Under the pieces are notes generated by a model, which was not told the origin of the DNA, searched no databases, and saw only the letters and a list, made by a program, of their open reading frames with translations. From positions 62,001 to 126,000 of the forward strand of contig BIFP01000002.1 of assembly GCA_005402585.1 (NCBI GenBank): 64,000 nucleotides of DNA. Direction: 5' to 3'. This DNA comes from Micromonosporaceae bacterium KJ-029 (lineage in GTDB: Bacteria > Actinomycetota > Actinomycetes > Mycobacteriales > Micromonosporaceae). Shown piece after piece: positions 37,259 through 45,796 of this stretch (the stretch's first letter is position 1; every line of letters begins with the position of its first letter). The translations under genes and the position numbers were made by a program.

Positions 37259-38269
37259 CTACTCCGTCGCGTGCACCACGTCGCGTACCTCCGCGAAGTG
37301 GCAAGCGCTCGGGTGGCCGGACTTGTCCCTGATCTGCAGCAGCGGCTCCTGCTCGGCGCAGATGTCCTGGGCCTTCCAGCAGCGGGTCCGGAACCGGCAG
37401 CCCGACGGCGGGTTGGCCGGCGACGGCACGTCACCAGTCAGCACGATCTGGTCCCGGAGCCCGCGCAACTTCGGGTCCGGCACCGGCACGGCGGACAGCA
37501 GCGCCTGGGTGTAGGGGTGCGTGGGGCTCTCGTAGATCTCGTCCTCGGTGCCGATCTCGACAACCTTGCCGAGGTACATGACCGCGACCCGGTCGGCGAT
37601 GTGCCGGACCACCGACAGGTCGTGGGCGATGAAGATGTACGACAGGCCCAGCTCGTTCTGGAGCTTCTCCAGCAGGTTGATCACCTGAGCCTGGATGGAG
37701 ACGTCCAGCGCCGACACCGGCTCGTCACAGAGGATGATCTCCGGGTTGAGCGCCAGCGCCCGGGCGATGCCGATGCGCTGCCGCTGGCCGCCGGAGAACT
37801 GGTGCGGGTAGCGGTTGATGTGGTCCGGGTTGAGACCGACCAGCTCCAGCAGCTCCTGCACCTTGGCCCGTCGCTGGCCCTTCGGCACCACGTCCGGGTG
37901 CACCTCGAACGGCTCACCGATGATGTCGCCGACGGTCATCCGCGGGTTCAGCGAGGTGTACGGGTCCTGCATCACCAGCTGGATGTTGCGCCGGCCCCGG
38001 CGCCGCTCCTCGGCGCCGACCTTGGACATGTTCTTGCCCTGCACGAACAGGTCGCCGGAGGTCGGCTTCTCCAGCCCGACCAGCATCCGGGCCAGCGTCG
38101 ACTTGCCGCAGCCGGACTCGCCCACGATGCCGAGCGTCTCGCCCCGGCGCAGTTCGAGGTTGACCCCGTCGACCGCGCGGACCGCTCCGTACTGCTTCTT
38201 GAAGACGATGCCCCGGGTGAGCGGGAAGTGCTTGACCAGGTTCCGGGTCTCCAGCACGAGATCACTCAT
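37259..38269 (-). CDS. Peptide ABC transporter ATP-binding protein, DppF-like (operon 2)
   Basis: 336 residues; last gene of the second peptide operon. Walker [10 protein letters not shown], signature SGGQRQRI, Walker [13 protein letters not shown] and switch IAHDLSVV. It is highly similar over its whole length to the DppF-like protein at 22321; for example [20 protein letters not shown] is identical in both. The C-terminal cysteine block [15 protein letters not shown] is present. It overlaps the DppD-like gene by eight bases. No repeat or clear terminator was noticed after the stop; the convergent aroQ ends 138 bases away. Confidence 0.93.
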   Translation of the reverse strand: MSDLVLETRNLVKHFPLTRGIVFKKQYGAVRAVDGVNLELRRGETLGIVGESGCGKSTLARMLVGLEKPTSGDLFVQGKNMSKVGAEERRRGRRNIQLVMQDPYTSLNPRMTVGDIIGEPFEVHPDVVPKGQRRAKVQELLELVGLNPDHINRYPHQFSGGQRQRIGIARALALNPEIILCDEPVSALDVSIQAQVINLLEKLQNELGLSYIFIAHDLSVVRHIADRVAVMYLGKVVEIGTEDEIYESPTHPYTQALLSAVPVPDPKLRGLRDQIVLTGDVPSPANPPSGCRFRTRCWKAQDICAEQEPLLQIRDKSGHPSACHFAEVRDVVHATE

Positions 38270-39305
38270 CGCCCTTGACCTCCTTCCAGAAGTGGCAGGC
38301 GGCCGTCCGGCTCGGCGACACCTGGAACAGCGTCGGCGCCGGGTCCTTGCGGCAGACCTCCTGCGCGTACCGGCACCGGGGGTTGAAGGCGCAACCCGGC
38401 GGGATGTTGGTCAGCGCCGGCGGCAGGCCCTTGATGGCGCTCAGCTCCTGGCCCTTGAGGTCCAGGCGCGGGATCGACTCCAGCAGGCCCTTGGTGTACG
38501 GGTGGGCCGGGCTGGCGTAGATCTCGTCCACGCCGGCTTCCTCGATGACCCGGCCGGCGTACATGACCGAGATCCGGTCCGCCACGTCGGCGACCACCCC
38601 CATGTCGTGGGTGATCAGCACCAGGCCCATGTTCCGTTCCTGCTGGAGTTCGGCCAGCAGCGCCATGATCTGGGCCTGCACGGTCACGTCCAGCGCGGTG
38701 GTCGGCTCGTCCGCGATCAGCACCTCGGGGTCGAGGGCCAGCGCCATGGCGATCATGACGCGCTGCCGCATACCGCCCGAGAACTGGTGCGGGTAGTCGT
38801 TCACCCGCTGCTTCGCAGCCGGGATCTTGACCAGGTCGAGCAGCTCGATCGCGCGCGCCTTGGAGTCCTGGCGGGACATCCCCCGGTGCTTGCGGAACAG
38901 CTCGGCGAGCTGGAACCCGACGGTGAAGACGGGGTTCAGCGCGGAGAGCGCGTCCTGGAAGATCATCGCGATCCGGTTCGCCCGCACCTTACGGCGTTCC
39001 GACTCCGGCAGCTTGAGCAGGTCGACGCCGCGGTACAGGATCTCCCCACCGGTGACGAAGCCGGGCGGGCTGTCCAGGATGCCCATGATCGCCTGAGCGG
39101 TCACGCTCTTGCCGCAGCCGGACTCGCCGAGAATCGCCCGGGTCTCGCCGGCCCGCAGGTCGAAGCTCACGCCGTTGACGGCGTGCGCGATGCCGTTGCG
39201 GGTGCGGAACTCCACCTGCAGGTTCTTGACCTGCAGCGGCAACGCGTTCGGGTCTACGCCCGCCAGCGCGTCCATCTTGACGTTCACATCAGTCATGGGA
39301 CTCAC
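38262..39305 (-). CDS. Peptide ABC transporter ATP-binding protein, DppD-like (operon 2)
   Basis: 347 residues. Walker A GESGCGKS, signature SGGMRQRV, Walker [13 protein letters not shown], switch ITHDMGVV, and the C-terminal [15 protein letters not shown] block. The GTG at 39305 overlaps the stop of the DppC-like gene; an ATG at 39296 (MTDVNVKM) is an equally reasonable start, and neither has a clear Shine-Dalgarno sequence. It heterodimerises with the DppF-like ATPase. Compared with operon 1, the gap between the DppC-like and DppD-like genes has been lost and replaced by an overlap. Confidence 0.92.
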   Translation of the reverse strand: MSPMTDVNVKMDALAGVDPNALPLQVKNLQVEFRTRNGIAHAVNGVSFDLRAGETRAILGESGCGKSVTAQAIMGILDSPPGFVTGGEILYRGVDLLKLPESERRKVRANRIAMIFQDALSALNPVFTVGFQLAELFRKHRGMSRQDSKARAIELLDLVKIPAAKQRVNDYPHQFSGGMRQRVMIAMALALDPEVLIADEPTTALDVTVQAQIMALLAELQQERNMGLVLITHDMGVVADVADRISVMYAGRVIEEAGVDEIYASPAHPYTKGLLESIPRLDLKGQELSAIKGLPPALTNIPPGCAFNPRCRYAQEVCRKDPAPTLFQVSPSRTAACHFWKEVKGDE

Positions 39306-40243
39306 CGGAACTTCGGGTCGAGGGCGTCACGCAGGGCGTCACCCATGAGGATGAAGGACAGCACCGTGCCGACCAGCAGACCACAGGGGAAGAGCAGCAG
39401 CCACGGGTCCTCCAGGAAGTAGACCTGGTGGGTGCTGATCATGATGCCCCAGGACTGTGCGGGCGGCTGGAGCCCGACACCCAGGAAGGTCAGCGTGGCC
39501 TCCGCGGCGACGAACGAGCCGAGCACGATGGTGGCGTACACCAGCATCGGGGCGATCGCGTTCGGCAGGATGTGCCGGAACATGATCCGCCCGTTGCGGG
39601 CACCGACCGCCTTCGCGGCGTGCACGTAGTCCAGGTCCTTCGACGAGATCACGCTGCCCCGGATGATCCGGGCGATCGTCGGCCAGGCCAGCAGGAACAG
39701 GACCATCGCGATCGTCCAGACGTTCTGCCGCTTGATCACGGTGAGGAACACGATCGCACCGAGCAGGAACGGCAGCGAGAAGAAGATGTCCATCACCCGG
39801 GAGATGATCGTGTCCACCCAGCCGCCGTAGTAGCCAGCGAGCAGGCCGAGCACGCCACCGAAGACCACGATGGCCGTGGTCGCCATGATCGCGATCACCA
39901 TCGACGGGCGAGCGCCGTAGATCGCGTGCGAGTAGTAGTCGCAGCCCAGGATGTCGAACCCGAAGGGGTGCTCCCCACTCGGGGCGATCCGGGACCGGGC
40001 GGTGTCGCAGTTCCGCGGATCCTGGCTGGTCCACAGCTTGGGGAAGGCTGCCATGGAGCCGACCACGAGGATGTAGAGGAAGGCGATCATGAAGACCGGG
40101 TCGCGGACCAACTGCCGTCGGGCGTCCGCCCACAGGCTGGCGCTGCGCTCCTTGCCACTGCCGCCAGGTGCATCCGTCGTCGGGCCGTCACCCGCCACCG
40201 GCGCGCCGCCGATGGCGGCACCCGCACTCGTCAGGTCGCTCAT
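39302..40243 (-). CDS. Peptide ABC transporter permease, DppC-like (operon 2)
   Basis: 313 residues from the ATG at 40243 (MSDLTSAGAAIGG). A hydrophilic leader of about 45 residues precedes the first membrane segment (VFMIAFLYILVVGSMAAF). The core has five more segments and the EAA loop LDYVHAAKAVGARNGRIM, then ILPNAIAP. The frame is open 37 codons further upstream, but that extension consists of the dispersed GAGCGNAGCGAG repeat and would give an unconserved N-terminus. It ends LDPKFR, like its paralogue. Confidence 0.91.
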   Translation of the reverse strand: MSDLTSAGAAIGGAPVAGDGPTTDAPGGSGKERSASLWADARRQLVRDPVFMIAFLYILVVGSMAAFPKLWTSQDPRNCDTARSRIAPSGEHPFGFDILGCDYYSHAIYGARPSMVIAIMATTAIVVFGGVLGLLAGYYGGWVDTIISRVMDIFFSLPFLLGAIVFLTVIKRQNVWTIAMVLFLLAWPTIARIIRGSVISSKDLDYVHAAKAVGARNGRIMFRHILPNAIAPMLVYATIVLGSFVAAEATLTFLGVGLQPPAQSWGIMISTHQVYFLEDPWLLLFPCGLLVGTVLSFILMGDALRDALDPKFR

Positions 40244-40325
40244 GCCGACACTCCGCTTCGCTCCGTGCCGCCATGAGGCACCACCGCGCTGAGCCTGATG
40301 ATTCGCTCGCTCCGCTCGCTCATGT
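40244..40325. repeat. GAGCGGAGCGAGCGAATCAT-type repeat at the dppB-dppC junction (operon 2)
   Basis: On the minus strand it reads ATGAGCGAGCGGAGCGAGCG followed by AATCATC, then CATGGCGGCACGGAGCGAAG just before GGCATGAGCGA, the DppC-like start. It matches the repeat at 20209-20279 in position, order and spacing, although the surrounding genes have diverged. It lies in a 158-base gap after the DppB-like stop. Confidence 0.7.
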
Positions 40326-40401
40326 CCACACCTCGTTTCGCTCCACCCGACCACCGCCGGCGATCGGCAGACCCTGCCTCCGCGTCGTCACCACGATCCG
40401 G

Positions 40402-41412
40402 TCACTCATAGCGGATCCTCGGGTCGAGGACGGCGTACAGGATGTCGACCAGCAGGTTGGCGAGCAGGACGACCAGCACCAGCATGGTCACCACGCCGAC
40501 CACCACCGACGACTCGCCGGTACGCGCCGAGAAGGTCACCAGCCGACCGATGCCCGGAACGTTGAAGATCGTCTCGGTGACGACCGCGCCGGCCATCGCC
40601 GCGCCGATGTCGACACCCAGGAAGGTGATCACGGGGATCAGCGAGTTGCGCAGCGTGTGCACGCCGATGACCCGCTTGTTGGTCAGGCCCTTGGCCCTGG
40701 CCGTCCGGACGTAGTCGGCCCGGATGTTCTCCATGATGCTGGTCCGGGTGAGCCGGGCGGTGGTGGCGAGCGAGACCGCGCCGAGCACCATGCCCGGAAT
40801 GATCAGGCTCGCCAAGGGATATTCCTGCTTGAATACCGGCGCGAACACGCCGACGGAGATCACGTCGGGGATCCACTCCTGGCCCCGCAGCACGTTGCCG
40901 AACTTGACCCCGACGAACTCCCGCACCACCACGCCGAGCACGAAGATCGGCACCGAGATGACGAAGACCGTACTGATCTTCACCAGGTAGTCGGTGAAGC
41001 TGCCGCCACGCAGACCGGCCAGCACACCCGCCGCGATACCGACGACCGCCTCGAAGACGATCGCGATCACCAGCAGCTTGAGGGTGAACGGGAGAGCATC
41101 TGCCACCAGGTCGGTGACATCACGCTGACGCAGGTTGATACCGAAGTCGAAGTGGAAAAAGATGTTCTGCAGCCGGTCCAGGAAGAGCCCGAAGCAGGGG
41201 TTGCCCCGCTGGTCCAGGCAGGGGTCACCGTAGCCGAGCCGCTCGGTGATCGCCTCGAGCAGCGCCGGCGGCGGCGTCCGGTCTCCGAACAGCGCCCGGA
41301 CTGGGTTCCCGCTGAACTGGATTGCCAGCGAGGTGATGTAGTGAAGCAGGAACATGGTGCCCAGCACAGTCGGAATGAACTGGAGCAACCGTCGGATGAC
41401 GTAGCGCCCCAT
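40402..41412 (-). CDS. Peptide ABC transporter permease, DppB-like (operon 2)
   Basis: 336 residues from the ATG at 41412 (MGRYVIRRLLQFIPTV), preceded by AGAGGAG, which decides the start over an in-frame one 14 codons earlier. About six membrane segments, a larger extracytoplasmic loop with two cysteines (DPCLDQRGNPCFG) that is absent from the operon-1 homologue, and the EAA loop ADYVRTARAKGLTNKRV. It ends DPRIRYE like the paralogue at 19274. Confidence 0.92.
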   Translation of the reverse strand: MGRYVIRRLLQFIPTVLGTMFLLHYITSLAIQFSGNPVRALFGDRTPPPALLEAITERLGYGDPCLDQRGNPCFGLFLDRLQNIFFHFDFGINLRQRDVTDLVADALPFTLKLLVIAIVFEAVVGIAAGVLAGLRGGSFTDYLVKISTVFVISVPIFVLGVVVREFVGVKFGNVLRGQEWIPDVISVGVFAPVFKQEYPLASLIIPGMVLGAVSLATTARLTRTSIMENIRADYVRTARAKGLTNKRVIGVHTLRNSLIPVITFLGVDIGAAMAGAVVTETIFNVPGIGRLVTFSARTGESSVVVGVVTMLVLVVLLANLLVDILYAVLDPRIRYE

Positions 41413-41434
41413 CGCGGGGTCTCCTCTCGGCGCT

Positions 41435-41483
41435 GATGTGGCGGCAACGATCACCCTGGTGGGGAGACCGTTGCCGCCACATC
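41435..41483 (-). terminator. Intra-operon hairpin after the binding-protein gene (operon 2)
   Basis: Perfect 15-base-pair stem GATGTGGCGGCAACG / CGTTGCCGCCACATC with a 19-base loop, between the binding-protein stop and the first permease. Same place and role as the hairpin at 19203, but unrelated in sequence. Confidence 0.7.
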
Positions 41484-41512
41484 GTGTTACGGCTAGATCA
41501 GGAGCCTGAAGC

Positions 41513-43147
41513 TCAGTTCTGCTTCAGAGAGGTCGCGCCGTAGTCGGCGTCCGCGACGGCGTTCCAGACGAACTGGTCCACGTTCTCGCTGTAGATCGCC
41601 GCTTCCTTCCGCCACCACATCGGGATGACCGGAAGCTCCTCGCCCAGGATGTCCTCCGCCTTCTGGTAGGACGGGAGAGCGGCCTGCATCGAAGCAGCCG
41701 AGTCACCCTCCTTCATCAGCGCGTCGAACTCAGCGTTGCTGTAGCCGGAGTTGTTGCTGCCAGCACCCGTGCCGTAGAGCGGGTACAGGAAGGTCTCCAT
41801 GAACGGGTAGTCCGGGCCCCAGCCGAGACGGAACAGACCGGTGAACTTCTTCTTGTCCGCGGTCTCGAGGTACTCGGCGAACTGCAGGTTGACCTTCAGC
41901 TCGTAGTCGATGCCCAGCGCGGCCTTGATCTGGTCGCCGACCGCCTGGAGCCACTGGTCGTGACCGGCACCGGCGTTGGCCCACAGGGTCAGCTTCTTGC
42001 CGGCCGGCCAGCCGCCGGCCTCAGCCAGCAGCTGCTTGGCCTTCTCGACGTCCTTCTGGCAGTACTTGCAGACGTCCGGGCGGGCGCCCTCGAAGCTCGG
42101 GGCGACGAAGCCGGAGGCCGGCGCGAACCGGCCGTCGAAGACGGCGTCGATGATGGACTGACGGTCGATCACCAGGGAGATGGCCTGGCGGATCTTCTTG
42201 TCCTTGAACTCGTCCATGTACAGCGGGAAGCCGACGTAGGTGAAGCTGTCACCCGCCAGCTCGAACATCCGGTCGCCGTAGGTGGCCTTGGCCTCCTTGT
42301 AGCGGGCCGGCGGCAGGGTGTACATCACGTCCAGCTCGCCACCCTGGAAGGCGGCGTAGCCGGCGTCGACGTCGGCGAAGATGCGGTACTCGATCCGGTC
42401 CGGCTTGCCGGCGTCGCCCTTCCAGCTGTCGCTGCGGACCAGGTTGATGGCGACGTTGTGCTGCCAGCTACCGTCGATCTTGTAGGGGCCGTTGCCGATC
42501 GGGGTCTCGTTGCACTTGGCGATGTCGTCGACACACGCCTGGGCCATCGGGAAGAAGCCCGGGTAGCCGATCGTGGTCGGGAAGCCGGAGAACGGCGCCT
42601 CCAGCTCGACCGTGAAGGTGAGGTCGTCAACCTTCTTCAGGCCGGCCAGCTCCTTGGCCTTCGGCTCCGGGGCCTTCTGCGGGCCGTCGCCGTCCGGGTC
42701 CTGGGACTGGACGTCCTTGATGCCGGCGATCCGCTTCATGAAGTAGCCGTTGTTCTGGGCGTTCGGCGAGTAAGCGGCGAAGTTCCAGGACCGGATGAAG
42801 CTGTCGGCGTTGACCGGCTCACCGTTGTCGAAGGTGTAGCCGCTCTTGAGCTTGATCGTCCAGAGCTTCTGGTCGGTCGACTCAACCGACTCGGCCAGGT
42901 CGTTCTCGACCGCGGAGGTCTGGGCGTTGTACTTGACCAGACCGCGATAGAGCTGGCGGATCACGTACAGCGACGGCTCGTCGTCACCGCCGGACGGCGT
43001 CAGGAACGCCGGCTCCGCGTTGTAGACCTTCAGCGTGCCGCCGGTCTTGCCGGCCGACTCGTCGTCGTTGCTGCCGCCGCCACAAGCAGTGGCCAACATG
43101 GCGGTGGCAGTCGCCACGACCGCCACCTTCAGGAATTTCCCGCGCAT
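41513..43147 (-). CDS. Peptide ABC transporter substrate-binding lipoprotein (operon 2)
   Basis: Family 5 binding protein of 544 residues, first gene of the second peptide operon. Lipobox LATAC near residue 22, then a Gly/Ser/Asp linker. Family blocks: LWTIKLKSGYTFDNGE, PIGNGPYKIDG, IRQAISLVIDRQ and GWGPDYPF. It has a cysteine pair CKYC and another CVDDIAKC that are lacking in the operon-1 protein, hinting at disulfides. Ligand specificity probably differs from operon 1, as overall similarity is moderate. The promoter should lie in the 525-base upstream gap. Confidence 0.92.
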   Translation of the reverse strand: MRGKFLKVAVVATATAMLATACGGGSNDDESAGKTGGTLKVYNAEPAFLTPSGGDDEPSLYVIRQLYRGLVKYNAQTSAVENDLAESVESTDQKLWTIKLKSGYTFDNGEPVNADSFIRSWNFAAYSPNAQNNGYFMKRIAGIKDVQSQDPDGDGPQKAPEPKAKELAGLKKVDDLTFTVELEAPFSGFPTTIGYPGFFPMAQACVDDIAKCNETPIGNGPYKIDGSWQHNVAINLVRSDSWKGDAGKPDRIEYRIFADVDAGYAAFQGGELDVMYTLPPARYKEAKATYGDRMFELAGDSFTYVGFPLYMDEFKDKKIRQAISLVIDRQSIIDAVFDGRFAPASGFVAPSFEGARPDVCKYCQKDVEKAKQLLAEAGGWPAGKKLTLWANAGAGHDQWLQAVGDQIKAALGIDYELKVNLQFAEYLETADKKKFTGLFRLGWGPDYPFMETFLYPLYGTGAGSNNSGYSNAEFDALMKEGDSAASMQAALPSYQKAEDILGEELPVIPMWWRKEAAIYSENVDQFVWNAVADADYGATSLKQN

Positions 43148-43672
43148 GGGAGTGCCTCCTCAGGGCGCTCGGCTCACGAGGGGGTTGTGAGGTGCCTGCC
43201 ACTGTGACACCCCATGCACCTGGGCGGGAAGGCGTGTTATCAACCCGATATCCGCCCGGGACGGTGCCGACACAGACCTGGAGCCGGATTCACTTCGCCG
43301 CCGATGCATGGTATGACCTGCCCGTCAACGGCATTTTCGCGCCCGAATGGCCGATTGACGACGGGGCGTCGGCGGCGTTCTGAGCGCGATGGTTTTTGGC
43401 GTGAATCCGGCCACTCCCGTCGGGATCCTATCCGAAAGGATGATGCCAATTCCAGACGCGCGGCCGACCCAGCCGATGGGCCAATCGACCTGCCGTCCGC
43501 CTCGTCGATCGGTCGCCCGGCCCGGTGATCGGATCCGGCGGCCGGATCGGACCCGCGCTGGGTCGGGGTCAGGAGTGGACCCGACCGCCGGCCGGGGGAA
43601 GGCCGCGTTCCGTGACGGGTCGGCCCCGGCTCCCACCCAACGGGAGCCGGGGCCGACGCATCCGAAGGTCGG
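43148..43672. other. Gap between peptide operon 2 and the response regulator
   Basis: 525 bases. It contains the promoter of the peptide operon near its left end and the terminator of the response-regulator gene near its right end. Short open frames exist on both strands but none shows a ribosome-binding site with a credible protein. From about 43390 to 43600 the sequence holds several CGGCCGG and GATCCGG-like dyads without a clear function. Confidence 0.5.
43619..43657 (-). terminator. Hairpin downstream of the response regulator
   Basis: 16-base-pair perfect stem GTCGGCCCCGGCTCCC / GGGAGCCGGGGCCGAC with loop ACCCAAC, 15 bases beyond the stop. Confidence 0.8.
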
Positions 43673-44362
43673 TCAGACGAGCCGCCGGTCCGCCGCCCAC
43701 CGGGACAGTTCGTACCGATTGGACATCTGGAGCTTGCGCAGCACGTTGGAGACGTGCGTCTCGACCGTCTTGATCGAGATATAGAGCTCCCGGGCGATCT
43801 CCTTGTACGCGTAACCCCGGGCGAGCAGCCGGAGCACCTCGCGTTCGCGGTTGGTCAGCTGGTCCAGCTCGGGATCGGCCACCGGGGCGTCCGGCCGGGC
43901 GGCGAAGGCGTCCAGCACGAATCCGGCCAGCCGCGGGCTGAACACGGCGTCGCCGTCGGCCACCCGCCGGATCGCCGCGGCCAACTCGTCCGGCGAGATG
44001 GTCTTGGTGACGTAGCCCCGGGCGCCGGCCCGGATCAGCCCGATCACGTCCTCGGCGGCGTCGGAGACGCTGAGCGCCAGGAACCGCACCTGGGGATGGC
44101 TGCGCCGTATCGCCTCCAGCACGGCCCGGCCGCCGCCGTCGGGCATGTGCACGTCGAGCAGGACGACGTCCGGTTCGGTGGCCGCGATCCGGCTGACCGC
44201 CTCGGCCACCGTGCTCGCCTCGCCCACCACCTCGACATGCGCGCCCAACTCGGCGCGTACGCCCGCGCGGAACATGGCGTGGTCGTCGACCAGGAACACC
44301 CGCAGCCGCTCGGGCCCGGCGCCCGCCGGCTCGACCGGTCGCGTCGACTGCTCGGCCATCAT
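43673..44362 (-). CDS. LuxR/NarL-family response regulator
   Basis: 229 residues. The receiver domain has the acidic pair in LVDDH, the phospho-acceptor Asp in VVLLDVHMPDGG, and the late Lys in YVTKTISP. The C-terminal GerE-type helix-turn-helix reads LTNREREVLRLLARGYAYKEIAREL and SIKTVETHVSNVLRKL. The ATG at 44362 overlaps the stop of the histidine kinase by four bases, so the two form one operon. The PspC-LiaF-like gene divergent from the kinase is a likely target; a paired 7-mer lies in the shared promoter region. Confidence 0.93.
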   Translation of the reverse strand: MMAEQSTRPVEPAGAGPERLRVFLVDDHAMFRAGVRAELGAHVEVVGEASTVAEAVSRIAATEPDVVLLDVHMPDGGGRAVLEAIRRSHPQVRFLALSVSDAAEDVIGLIRAGARGYVTKTISPDELAAAIRRVADGDAVFSPRLAGFVLDAFAARPDAPVADPELDQLTNREREVLRLLARGYAYKEIARELYISIKTVETHVSNVLRKLQMSNRYELSRWAADRRLV

Positions 44363-45717
44363 CTGTCCCTTTCCGCCGTGGCCGAATCCCGGGAGATCGG
44401 CAGGATCAACCGGACCTCGGTCCCCTCTCCCGGCCGGGAGCGGATCTCCGCCCGGCCGCCGTGCCGCTTCATCCGCCCGATGATCGAGCCTCGGACACCG
44501 TGCCGGTGATCCTCCACGGTATCCGGGTCGAACCCCGCACCCCGGTCCCGTACGAAGACACTGACCTGGTCGGGTTCGACCTCGGCGTACAGCGAGACAG
44601 TCTGTACCCCGGCGTGGCGGGCGGCGTTCACCAGCGCCTCGCGCGCTGCGGCGACCAGCGCGCCGACCCGCTCGTCGGTCTCCCGGTCGCCGACCACCAC
44701 GGTCTCCACCGTGATCGCGAAAGTGTCCTCGACCTCGGCCGCGGCCTGCTCCAGCGCGGCCGCGAACCGTTCGGTGGGCGATGCGGTGGGCTTGTAGAGC
44801 CAGTTCCGCAACGACCGCTCCTGGCCACGGGCGAGCCGCTGCACGGCTTTGACGTCGCTGGCGTTGCGCTGGATCAGGGCAAGGGTGTGCAGCACCTGGT
44901 CGTGCACCATCGCCGCCAGCTCGGCCCGCTCCTGCTCGCGGATGCGCCCCTCGCGCTCCGAGCGGAGCTGGTTCCACGTCCGCCAGAGCACCGGCCCGGC
45001 CACCACCCCGACGCCGGCGAGCCCGACCAGCGCGAAGATCACCCCGTTGACCACGGCGTCGATGTTCTGGGCCGGGGAGTAGACCGCCGCGACCCCGATG
45101 ATGCCGACCGCGACCAGCACCCCGCCGCCGACGAAGCGGAGCACGAACGCCCGCCGGTCGCTCTCCTCCACCACCGCACCGAGCCACGGCACCGGGAGCG
45201 ACTCACCCCACTGGCGCCGGCGCTCCGGCGCGGACTGGTGCCAGATCACCCCGGCACCGACCGCGATGATGGCGACCAGCCAGCCCGCGGTGCCGGCCGC
45301 GCCGACCGAGTCGAAGACCATCACCTGGATCAGCAGTACGCCGAGCCCGATCGCCACGAACGGCAGCAGCTGCCCGACGTCGCGACGGGGCGGTACGGCG
45401 GTGTCACCCGGGCGCAGCGGCACGACGGCCCAGAAGGCCGCGTAGAGCAGCAGGCCGAGCCCGCTCAGCCCGAGCAGCACCATGAAGGCGACCCGGACCC
45501 GGACCACCGGGACACCGAGATGCTCGGCGATGCCGGCGGCCACCCCGGCGGCCATCCGGTGCTCCGGGGCGCGGTAGAGGCGGGGTGGTTGGCTGACGGT
45601 GCTGATCGCGGGCTCCCTGGTCAGAACGGGTCGGGCCGGAGGGTGGTCGGGTTTCCGGGCGCCGATCCGATCGTCACACGTAACGCGGTCGCCCGACCAC
45701 GGGGACGCCCCGGACAT
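44359..45717 (-). CDS. PspC-domain sensor histidine kinase
   Basis: Membrane kinase of up to 452 residues. The N-terminal PspC domain (RLYRAPEHRMAAGVAAGIAE and its membrane segment) is followed by four or five further hydrophobic segments. The dimerisation box ELAAMVHDQVLHTLALIQRN holds the phospho-accepting His of NarL-type kinases. The ATPase domain has REALVNAARHA, RDRGAGFDPD and GVRGSIIGRM. The start is unsure: ATG at 45717 adds about 45 unconserved residues before the PspC domain, while an AGGGAG sits near the domain start but is followed only by ATC. It senses the envelope, by analogy with LiaS- and PspC-type systems. Confidence 0.88.
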   Translation of the reverse strand: MSGASPWSGDRVTCDDRIGARKPDHPPARPVLTREPAISTVSQPPRLYRAPEHRMAAGVAAGIAEHLGVPVVRVRVAFMVLLGLSGLGLLLYAAFWAVVPLRPGDTAVPPRRDVGQLLPFVAIGLGVLLIQVMVFDSVGAAGTAGWLVAIIAVGAGVIWHQSAPERRRQWGESLPVPWLGAVVEESDRRAFVLRFVGGGVLVAVGIIGVAAVYSPAQNIDAVVNGVIFALVGLAGVGVVAGPVLWRTWNQLRSEREGRIREQERAELAAMVHDQVLHTLALIQRNASDVKAVQRLARGQERSLRNWLYKPTASPTERFAAALEQAAAEVEDTFAITVETVVVGDRETDERVGALVAAAREALVNAARHAGVQTVSLYAEVEPDQVSVFVRDRGAGFDPDTVEDHRHGVRGSIIGRMKRHGGRAEIRSRPGEGTEVRLILPISRDSATAERDR

Positions 45718-45733
45718 TCCGGGGCGACCGATC

Positions 45734-45774
45734 TCAGGGTGGGGTCAGGGTCGGCTCCGGAGGTCACTCGGGCA
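45734..45774 (+). promoter_or_regulatory. Paired TCAGGGT motif upstream of the PspC-LiaF-like gene
   Basis: TCAGGGT at 45734-45740 and again at 45745-45751, 11 bases apart (one helical turn), followed by TCCGG and GGTCAC. The same arrangement precedes the other PspC gene at 52853-52890. It lies in the 79-base gap between the kinase and this gene and is the best candidate for the response-regulator site. Confidence 0.65.
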
Positions 45775-45796
45775 CCCTTGGCAGCAGGATCGAGGT

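Noticed and set aside
40244..40354. N-terminal extension of the DppC-like protein of operon 2
   Set aside because: The extension is translated repeat DNA (GAGCGNAGCGAG type), and the ATG at 40243 gives the same MSD start as the paralogue.
17588..43147. The two peptide operons as a composite mobile element around the core genes
   Set aside because: The bracketed genes are conserved core genes in an order known from other actinomycetes, there is no transposase or target-site duplication, and the operons have clearly diverged.
43192..43784. Several open frames in the gap upstream of peptide operon 2
   Set aside because: No start with a suitable ribosome-binding site; one frame runs into the terminator and the coding region of the response regulator on the other strand.
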